Assembly (NCBI RefSeq): GCF_003286085.1
Contig: NW_020825289.1
Span: forward strand, 16,864,001-16,928,000
Origin: Drosophila persimilis
Taxonomy: Eukaryota; Arthropoda; Insecta; Diptera; Drosophilidae
DNA length: 64,000 nucleotides
Direction: 5' to 3'
In this document: piece by piece, positions 58,601 to 64,000 of the stretch
Layout of the letters: each line of letters starts with the position of its first letter
Numbering within the stretch: the stretch's first letter is position 1
Program-made: the position numbers and the translations under genes
Notes under the pieces: generated by a model
Told to the model about the DNA's origin: nothing
The model's input: only the letters and a program-made list of their open reading frames with translations
Database searches by the model: none

Positions 58601-60943
58601 CTATTATTTTCATTCTGTCCCAATCAAGTCCCTTCGAAACCAACTAAGCGAGTTGTATTGTCAACTATTGCACGATTTTATGATCCACTCGGACTTATAG
58701 GGCCAGTTATTACTAAAGCAAAAATATTTCTACAGCAGCTGTGGAAAGAAAAGCTTCATTGGGATGAAAGTCTGCCAGTCTCCTTACGCACAACTTGGAT
58801 CAATTTTATTCAGCAGTTTGACTCTATGCAACAAATTTCTTTCCCGCGCCTATCTTTCCTTCGAAGCAGCAACCTTGAAATGCATGGATTTTGTGATGCC
58901 AGCATGAGTGCTTATGGAGCTTGCATCTACGCTGTTTCGCAAGGCGACAATGGAGTCAAGGCAAATCTTCTATCTTCCAGATCTCGTGTAGCGCCACTGA
59001 AGACTATCACAATACCCAAGTTGGAATTATGTGGTGCAGCGCTACTCGCTCAGCTTATGCATGAAGTGTCTTTGATGAACTTCAAGTGCTCTTATTATTG
59101 CTGGTGTGACTCCACAGTCGTTTTGGCTTGGATCAAGAATCAACCATCCAACTTCAATGTATTTGTCGCTAATAGACTTTCTGTTATTCAGGAACTCACA
59201 TCTGGAATGTCTTGGCTGCACGTGCCAACTGATCTAAACCCTGCCGATATGCTTTCTCGAGGATCATTACCAGCTGAGCTCATCAATTCTCATCTTTGGA
59301 AGTATGGACCTACATACTTGACAGCCAGTAAGGATCAATGGCCAAGTACACCTGCTCTTCCAGAGCCGGTTTTGGAGGCACGAAAAACCATACTAATTAC
59401 AAACTGCGCGTCAAGATATTTGGTGGAAGAATCAAAGTTTGTAAATTCCTTCCCCAAAATGCAACGAATTTTTGCGTATGTATGCAAATTCATTCATCGA
59501 CGAAAGTCTGGAATAACTGTGGAGGACTTGCGTTTGGGAACCGAACTGCTTATTCGTCTTACTCAACAATCTCGTCTATCCACTGAAATAAGAGCCCTGG
59601 AAACGCGAAAGGACATCAAGGCTTCAAGCTCGATCGCCTCTCTTTCGCCATTTTTAGATGATTGCGGTTTGCTTCGAGTTGGAGGGCGTCTTAAAAACTC
59701 TACCTTGGACTTTGAAGCACGGCATCCCATAATATTGCCCAAGAATCATTCCATCACTTCTGCTCTGATACGGCACTTACACGAAAAGCACCTTCACGCT
59801 GGACCCCAGTCGCTATTAGCCATCATTCGTCAAACGTACTGGCCAATCGGTGGCCGAAAGACCGTAGCACACGTAATCCAAAAGTGTGTCAGATGCTTTA
59901 GAGTGAAGCCTCGAACTCTCGAGCAAATAATGGCAGATCTTCCGGTGGACAGAGTCAGCGAATCTCGTGCATTTTTAGTTACCGGCGTGGACTATTGCGG
60001 TCCGTTCCTGTATAAATCAGAAGTTCGAAACCGGCCCCCACTAAAGTGCTACATGAGCATTTTTATATGCTTCTCCACCAAGGCGGTTCACATCGAGCTT
60101 GTGAAGGATCTTACAACATCTGCGTTCCTCTCTGCTCTTCGCCGTTTCATTTGCACCCGTGGAAGACCGATTCGTATTTGGTCAGATAATGCCACAAATT
60201 TTGTTGGAGCGCGGAACGAACTGGCGGAACTTAAGTCGCTATTCCTAAGCGACAGTCATCAAGAAGCCGTGCATCAAGCTTGTCTCAACGATTGCATCGA
60301 TTGGCGTTTCATTCCTCCTAGATCGCCACATTTTGGAGGATTGTGGGAGGCGTCAGTCAAGCTTGCTAAGCATCATCTTCGACGTGCCCTCGGATCCTCG
60401 CTTCTTGGATTTGATGAGCTGCGCACGCTCGCGTGCAATATCTGTGCAATCATTAATTCAAGGCCATTGTTTCCTCTTTCAGAGAACCCTGCAGATCTCG
60501 ATGTACTCACGCCCAGCCATTTTCTAGTTGGCGCCCCTATCACAACCTTCTTGGAGCCTGACTTGGTTCATTTAAACGTCGATCGCTTGGACCGTTGGCA
60601 GAAGGTCACACAGCTTCAGCAAATCTTTTGGTCTCGCTGGCGCCAATCGTATTTAACCAGTCTTCAAGAAAGAACGAAGTGGCGCACCCGGAATCCTGAG
60701 CTTCACGTCAATGATGTCGTTCTTGTTAAGGACGAGAACTTCCCTCCTCTGAAGTGGCCTCTAGCGAGAATCCTCGAGCTCATCCCAGGAGCTGATGGCG
60801 TATCTCGAGTCGCCTTGATCAGGATGGCTACAGGTGTTAGCCGAAGAGCACTTGCAAAACTATGTCTATTGCCTCTACGAGATGAGGTGAAAGGCATGGA
60901 TCCTTCCACGGGGGGAGTATGTTCGGGCGAAGCCCGAGTGTAA
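55685..60943 (+). CDS. BEL/Pao gag-pol polyprotein
   Basis: One open frame of about 1750 residues from the ATG of MDESNDVPENR. In order: a gag region of DUF1759 type (around residues 130-330, LPTFRGGYTEWADFYSMF), CCHC-like zinc knuckles (about 340-400), an aspartic protease region with LLDSGSQ (about 480), a Pao-type reverse transcriptase with YVDDLL (about 895), RNase H (about 1065-1190), an integrase zinc-binding segment (about 1362-1405), the integrase core with WSDNATNFVG (about 1500), and a C-terminal DUF5641 domain. There is no separate env frame. The stop lies 24 bp inside the 3' LTR. The frame looks whole. Confidence 0.93.
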   Translation: MDESNDVPENRVSFYKLKALSIYNKAVSLRETILNDENNPISEDALSVHLKFLEKISDSFNVTHSNLEELDVSEIGSDLSNNFDDLAMEIEVRIRSALRRTTQNMPHHSTIRPELNVTASGNVRSRYHIPDIKLPTFRGGYTEWADFYSMFSTVIDQEPFLSKIEKFQHLRSCLDGPALEAVRSLEVSESNYDIALDILNNRFNNKRLIFQAHVAEILRHEKVEDGSTTKLRTLSDKLHSHMRALRSMGTMEEIAGCIIVNSTYKYLDSDTRTKWEELSPPNVIPTWDHFSAFLERRCQAMETMDQAMSIQIHSSQVGKHKRITHSKHSLVATNTIVLECVFCDNKGHNIYSCTRFGNLSPSLRLREARKLRVCFNCLKKGHRNTSCSSGSCRTCGEKHHTLLHINNPLPTSVNTEPANATTSPIQTDLCPGPNLSSSLVAASSPCSPPAQNLSSDVVLLATTVIMIKSRVGDLLPCRALLDSGSQINLITSRFAQRLQLKRAKGSVSVSGIGADSAFHTEGSVNLVIQSRTSDYFTSLTALVAPRITGNQPASSFDVSKWEMPSNISLADPHFNKSQRIDVLIGASLFYDILCVGQIKLERGLPIIQKTRLGWVVTGGGQYSRSSVLLAASSSTELSQTPTVGLDELVRRFWEVENCHGPATEATKEEIACEEHFKKHCSRLPSGEYCVQLPLKLSDSLLGDSYQQAYRRFLNLERKLVRKPLLKAQYAAFIKEYVDLNHMSPVKSDALKQCKFFLPHHCVLREDKTTTKLRVVFDGSACTSTGYSLNDILMSGPTIQPKLVTTLLRFRTFRIALTGDICKMYRCVRVSPQDSFLQCILWRDSPLEELRTFKLDTVTYGTKPAAFLAVRSMHQLAADESSSYPIGSEVVLRDFYVDDLLTGGDTTNEVLEIIRQVSGLLAKGNFKIRKWCSNDTYVLDQTPHEDRETFVKFTDGSDVTKTLGLAWNPTSDELLFSFCPNQVPSKPTKRVVLSTIARFYDPLGLIGPVITKAKIFLQQLWKEKLHWDESLPVSLRTTWINFIQQFDSMQQISFPRLSFLRSSNLEMHGFCDASMSAYGACIYAVSQGDNGVKANLLSSRSRVAPLKTITIPKLELCGAALLAQLMHEVSLMNFKCSYYCWCDSTVVLAWIKNQPSNFNVFVANRLSVIQELTSGMSWLHVPTDLNPADMLSRGSLPAELINSHLWKYGPTYLTASKDQWPSTPALPEPVLEARKTILITNCASRYLVEESKFVNSFPKMQRIFAYVCKFIHRRKSGITVEDLRLGTELLIRLTQQSRLSTEIRALETRKDIKASSSIASLSPFLDDCGLLRVGGRLKNSTLDFEARHPIILPKNHSITSALIRHLHEKHLHAGPQSLLAIIRQTYWPIGGRKTVAHVIQKCVRCFRVKPRTLEQIMADLPVDRVSESRAFLVTGVDYCGPFLYKSEVRNRPPLKCYMSIFICFSTKAVHIELVKDLTTSAFLSALRRFICTRGRPIRIWSDNATNFVGARNELAELKSLFLSDSHQEAVHQACLNDCIDWRFIPPRSPHFGGLWEASVKLAKHHLRRALGSSLLGFDELRTLACNICAIINSRPLFPLSENPADLDVLTPSHFLVGAPITTFLEPDLVHLNVDRLDRWQKVTQLQQIFWSRWRQSYLTSLQERTKWRTRNPELHVNDVVLVKDENFPPLKWPLARILELIPGADGVSRVALIRMATGVSRRALAKLCLLPLRDEVKGMDPSTGGVCSGEARV

Positions 60944-61394
60944 ATTTTATACCATTGTTTTATTGCCTATCAATTCACTTTCTTTTCTATTTTGGTCATT
61001 ATACTAAACTAACGTAACGTAAGCGTAGCTTTATCCATGCTCGCTCAGCAACATGCTCTCATTTAATCATCTATTCTTATCTATGCTCGCTCTTGTTATC
61101 TTTTCTTTCCTATGCCGTCGCTAAGCCGTCAGCAGCTGCGCCTGCTCTAGCAGTTACCGCTTGATATAGTTGGAGAACAGACCCCTTTTGTCCCCAATCT
61201 ATTACTTTGGCTCGAGATCGGCTCGCTTGCCTCATCCAAGTGTTTCACTCTAATACTATTGTAAAAGGCTCTGGCATCTTTGGCCACCCTCAACACACAA
61301 ATACCTATAATAAAATTTATAACGTTTTCGGAAATTAATAATTTGTGAAATTATTGAACAATCATAGTCAGCGAAAAAGCTCGTTGTCTCAACA
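60920..61394 (+). repeat. 3' LTR of the BEL/Pao element (475 bp)
   Basis: Matches the 5' LTR. It begins within the last codons of the gag-pol frame and is followed by the ATGTT target duplication. Confidence 0.93.
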
Positions 61395-61399
61395 ATGTT

Positions 61400-62160
61400 C
61401 CTTATGAGAATGTTTGACGTGGGCATTTGTGGGCGTGACTGCTACTCTAAAGTAAATGGCTAAAGTAAATAAAACTAAATGTATTTTCACGATCAAGTCT
61501 TACGTTTAAGAAATAAGGCAAAGGGTACGACAATGAGGTTTGCGTGTGCGTGTGCGTGCGCGCACGCGCGGGGTTCATAAATTATACAATAAACTAAGGC
61601 AACTAGAAAAATACAATCTAAGTTATTGTAAATAAATGGCAAATCATTTCGCGTTACTAAACTGAAGCTTTGTAAATGGCAAATTAAAGCTTTTACTTCA
61701 CATTTCAATAAATCATATATAGGGTTGAAACATTTGATAAATGCTCACATATAACTATATCTTTAAATATCCGTGTTCTTGTGAGTATGTGTTGAGTGTT
61801 TGTTGGTGTGTGTGTGTGTTTCTATGATAGATTGAGAGCTCAATTATACAACTAAGATAATGATAATGATAATAATTATAATGAAATTCATTTGAGATGC
61901 GGCTGCGTATCGAATTTTTGAGCCCATTTCGTTCTATGAATCGTGTTTTGTTAAGTAATTTTTTGTTTGTTTTAAGAGAAATCATATTTCAGGTACATCA
62001 CAACTTAAAATTTACAAAATTAAATGCAATTTTTTAAACAATTTCAATGTGAATGCCTAATGCATTCCATATGGCAAGCAAACATTTGCTAATTAATTAA
62101 GAGAACCAAAATTACTCGAGAATTAACCCAAAACGAGGTTCAGGAGAGTCGTCTGTCATC
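61400..62160. other. AT-rich flank, likely 3' UTR of the minus-strand gene
   Basis: No coding frame. It contains a GTGTGC/GCGCGC run near 61541-61570 and a GT microsatellite near 61801-61821. TTTATT-type strings give minus-strand AATAAA signals for the gene ending at 62161. The phrase GTGGGCATTTGTGGGCGTGAC near 61420 is reminiscent of INE-1-type repeats but too short to call. Confidence 0.4.
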
Positions 62161-63843
62161 CTACAGTTGCACCTCTGCGGCAGCAGCACTCTGCCTGCCA
62201 CGCCTGAGCAGCAAAGCTGCCTGCACTCTCCGCCTGGACCCGCCGGTCGGGCCATGCCGCCAGAATCGGTGCAGAGCCAGTGACCCAATCGTGTGATAGT
62301 TGAAGCTAATGGAGCTGCTGCGTCTCGACTGGTTGCACTTAAGGCAGCCCAGTCTTTGGCGGACCATGCGATTCAGATACTTGTCGCGCAGCAGGCCCAC
62401 CACAGCCTCCGGCGTGAGACGTATCTTCTTGGGCTGCGCCTGCTTGCGGGAGCTGCGTCCGTTCTCGCCATCCGACTTCTTGCTAAAGTCCAGCGGAGCG
62501 GCCAGATACTCCTGCTTGCTGGCTGCATCGGCCAGCAGGGGCAGCAAGGTGGCCAGCTGACTCATGGACTTGCGTGCAGCACTCGCTGTGTGGCCGTTGG
62601 AAATAGCTGCCTGGCTGTGGCTATGGCTGTGGCTGTGGGCTGGGGAAGCCTTTTTTGGACTCTTGCGAGGCACCGCCAGATCCAGCTGACGCTTCAGGAG
62701 GGACGAAGCAGGCGGCTGGGGTGGCGAGGACTTCACTGTGGGCGCCTTGGGTGTAATGGTCAGGGTGATGTCCTCCTTGTTGCGCAGATACTCAATGTAC
62801 TCCTCAGTCTCGCTAAGCAGTCGGCGACGCTTGCTCGGCGACAGGTGGTCCAGATCCAGCTGCCTCTGCTGGCCCGTGGTGGTGGCCGTGGGCAGGGCGG
62901 CTGCTGCTGCGGCCAGCATCAGAGGCGTCTCGGCTGCGTAGTATTTGTTGATGATATCTTTAACATAATTGTGAAACTGTGTGCCAATGCGGTTGAGATT
63001 CTGATATTCCATTTGGGTGAGAAATGGTGTTTGATTGCTGGTGGTGCTGGGTGCGGTTGCTCCTACTCCTCCTGCTGCCGCTGCTGCTGCAGCTGCTGTG
63101 ACCGCCGCTGCGGCAGCGGCTATTGCTGCAGACTTGGTGTTGTTCTCCTTATCATCCTGACGATGACTATGATGAACGGCATTTCTGTGCGACGACTTGT
63201 CCTTGTGGTTGGTGTTGCTATTGCTATTGTTATTATTGGAATTGGAATTCAATTTGTACGCGGGAGACGATTTAATAAGCTGCAATCGCTGCTGTGGCTG
63301 TGGCTGTTCCTGGTTCTCCTGATCCTCATCATTCTCGACCTTGATCTTGCGCTTGCTGGTAAGCAGCTCGATGGCCGTCTGCTCGTAGCTAGCTGCCTCC
63401 AGAAATGCCGTCGCCATCATCGCCTTTGCCTGGACTTGGGCCGGGACCTTCACCTCCTTCCCATCCTCCTCGTGCTTCTCCAGCTTCACATGACGCAACA
63501 GCTTCACCGGCGATGTGGACAGCATGTTATACTCATCGCTGGAGAAGCTCGACGAGGATGCCGACGATGGTGTATTCTCGTCATCCTCCCCCGTGGAATG
63601 TTGCCGGGCACGGATGCCAAACTTTTGTCGCTGGGAACTGCTGCTGCTGCTGTTGCTGCCGCTGTGGGTGCCCATGTTGCTGAGGCTGTACAGTAAAGCA
63701 GCAGCCTCTCGTGTCGTCCATTGCGAAGGCAGTTTATTATTAAACAGGAGTTGATGATTTGCTGGTATTTTCAACTCGTGCACGCCTCCCGCCTTATGAA
63801 AATCCTGAGCGACCGAAGCGGTGTTGCGACTAATGGCGTCCAT
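62161..63843 (-). CDS. Uncharacterised low-complexity, probably nuclear protein
   Basis: I do not recognise the family. The single coding exon gives 560 residues from MDAISRNTASVAQ. An acceptor (TTATTGCAG) lies 10 bp before that ATG, so frame upstream of it is intron. Visible parts in order: a conserved-looking N-terminus (QWTTREAAALLYSLSNMG), poly-Ser, a Lys/Glu-rich stretch (TSKRKIKVENDEDQENQEQ), Asn and poly-Ala runs, a likely helix (LNRIGTQFHNYVKDIINKYY), a nuclear signal SPSKRRRLL, and a Ser-His repeat. Then come APLDFSKK, close to the PxDLS motif that binds CtBP, and near the end a C-x2-C...H...H arrangement (CLKCNQSRRSSSI ... HTIGSLALHRFWRH) resembling a zinc finger. A role in transcription is plausible but inferred. 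Confidence 0.75.
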   Translation of the reverse strand: MDAISRNTASVAQDFHKAGGVHELKIPANHQLLFNNKLPSQWTTREAAALLYSLSNMGTHSGSNSSSSSSQRQKFGIRARQHSTGEDDENTPSSASSSSFSSDEYNMLSTSPVKLLRHVKLEKHEEDGKEVKVPAQVQAKAMMATAFLEAASYEQTAIELLTSKRKIKVENDEDQENQEQPQPQQRLQLIKSSPAYKLNSNSNNNNSNSNTNHKDKSSHRNAVHHSHRQDDKENNTKSAAIAAAAAAVTAAAAAAAAGGVGATAPSTTSNQTPFLTQMEYQNLNRIGTQFHNYVKDIINKYYAAETPLMLAAAAAALPTATTTGQQRQLDLDHLSPSKRRRLLSETEEYIEYLRNKEDITLTITPKAPTVKSSPPQPPASSLLKRQLDLAVPRKSPKKASPAHSHSHSHSQAAISNGHTASAARKSMSQLATLLPLLADAASKQEYLAAPLDFSKKSDGENGRSSRKQAQPKKIRLTPEAVVGLLRDKYLNRMVRQRLGCLKCNQSRRSSSISFNYHTIGSLALHRFWRHGPTGGSRRRVQAALLLRRGRQSAAAAEVQL

Positions 63844-63853
63844 TTTCAGCAGA

Positions 63854-64000
63854 CTGCAATAAAACGAGACAAATCGAAAAACATCGATTAAAAATTGATT
63901 CCGATAAAGAACGATAAAGCACAGTAAAGGACACAAACAAGTAAACAAGTGAAAATATATGTAGTATAACCATCGAAAAACAAGAATTGGGCGGGGGCCA
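63854..64000 (-). other. 5' UTR intron of the minus-strand gene
   Basis: On the minus strand TTTTATTGCAG ends at 63854, just before the leader segment TCTGCTGAAA and the ATG. The intron and first exon continue past the right edge. ATCGAT and CGATAAAG strings here may be promoter or intronic sites. Confidence 0.5.

Larger units (their letters stand above)
54954..61394 (+). mobile_element. BEL/Pao LTR retrotransposon, looks whole
   Basis: A 6441-bp element: 5' LTR 54954-55428, leader with primer-site region, one long gag-pol frame, polypurine tract GGGGGGAG at about 60910, and 3' LTR 60920-61394. The LTRs start TGTTCGGGCG and end CTCAACA, so they have TG...CA ends. It is flanked by the 5-bp direct repeat ATGTT (54949-54953 and 61395-61399), normal for BEL/Pao. 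The protein layout and Pao-type reverse transcriptase place it in BEL/Pao, not Gypsy or Copia. I saw no breaks. The two LTRs read the same by eye over their full length, so the insertion is very young. The lineage within BEL/Pao is not assigned. Confidence 0.93.

Noticed and set aside
61541-61570. Alternating purine-pyrimidine run as a Z-DNA or regulatory element
   Set aside because: Ordinary GTGTGC/GCGCGC microsatellite; nothing else marks it as functional.
62293-63696. 467-codon plus-strand frame opposite the minus-strand gene
   Set aside because: It is the antisense shadow of a Ser/Ala/Leu-coding exon; composition is Cys/Leu/Arg repeats and it has no promoter or splice support.

Overview
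The window is nuclear DNA from a Drosophila-type fly. The evidence is a set of spliced genes whose reassembled exons give recognisable fly proteins, with bic, an SLC22 transporter, two Lifeguard/TMBIM genes, AspRS and vestigial (vg) in one run. From memory this matches Drosophila melanogaster cytological region 49D-E (Muller element C). The species cannot be fixed from sequence alone; an obscura-group fly is a weak guess. Intron phases agree at every junction I chain below, which is the main internal check on the gene models.

Layout. 0-4.7 kb: a sparse region with three short minus-strand frames, each encoding one hydrophobic segment. 4.76-5.14 kb: a small inverted-repeat element just upstream of bic. 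5.3-5.8 kb: bic (NAC beta, +). 7.5-9.6 kb: an SLC22-type transporter (-). 9.9-10.8 and 12.2-13.3 kb: a tandem pair of seven-helix TMBIM genes (Lfg and Nmda1, both -). 15.4-17.2 kb: cytosolic aspartyl-tRNA synthetase (+), divergent from Nmda1. About 19-33.2 kb: vg (+), with one noncoding exon and seven coding exons, a 3.0-kb intron 2 and a 4.8-kb intron 4. In D. melanogaster these introns hold the wing boundary and quadrant enhancers. 33.2-50.7 kb: a gene-poor stretch rich in simple repeats, with one isolated exon-like frame. 50.76-53.6 kb: a degenerate tandem repeat array that carries core-promoter-like boxes and runs up to Rpb12 (53.7-54.1 kb, +). 54.95-61.39 kb: a whole-looking BEL/Pao LTR element with two 475-bp LTRs that read the same and a 5-bp target duplication. 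62.2-63.8 kb: a minus-strand gene for a low-complexity, probably nuclear protein that I do not recognise.

How the genes work. Most are housekeeping genes: bic for nascent chains at the ribosome, AspRS for tRNA charging, Rpb12 as a zinc subunit of the RNA polymerases, and the TMBIM pair for membrane calcium and cell-death control. vg is the developmental gene: it is the wing selector cofactor that binds Scalloped, and it owns most of the noncoding DNA around it. The housekeeping promoters share matches to Ohler core-promoter motif 6 and DRE-like sites. The least explained signals are the promoter-bearing array upstream of Rpb12, the small element at the bic promoter, a perfect 15-bp inverted repeat at the AspRS promoter, and a recurrent short motif in vg intron 4. 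I see no clearly new biological system. No database search was possible.
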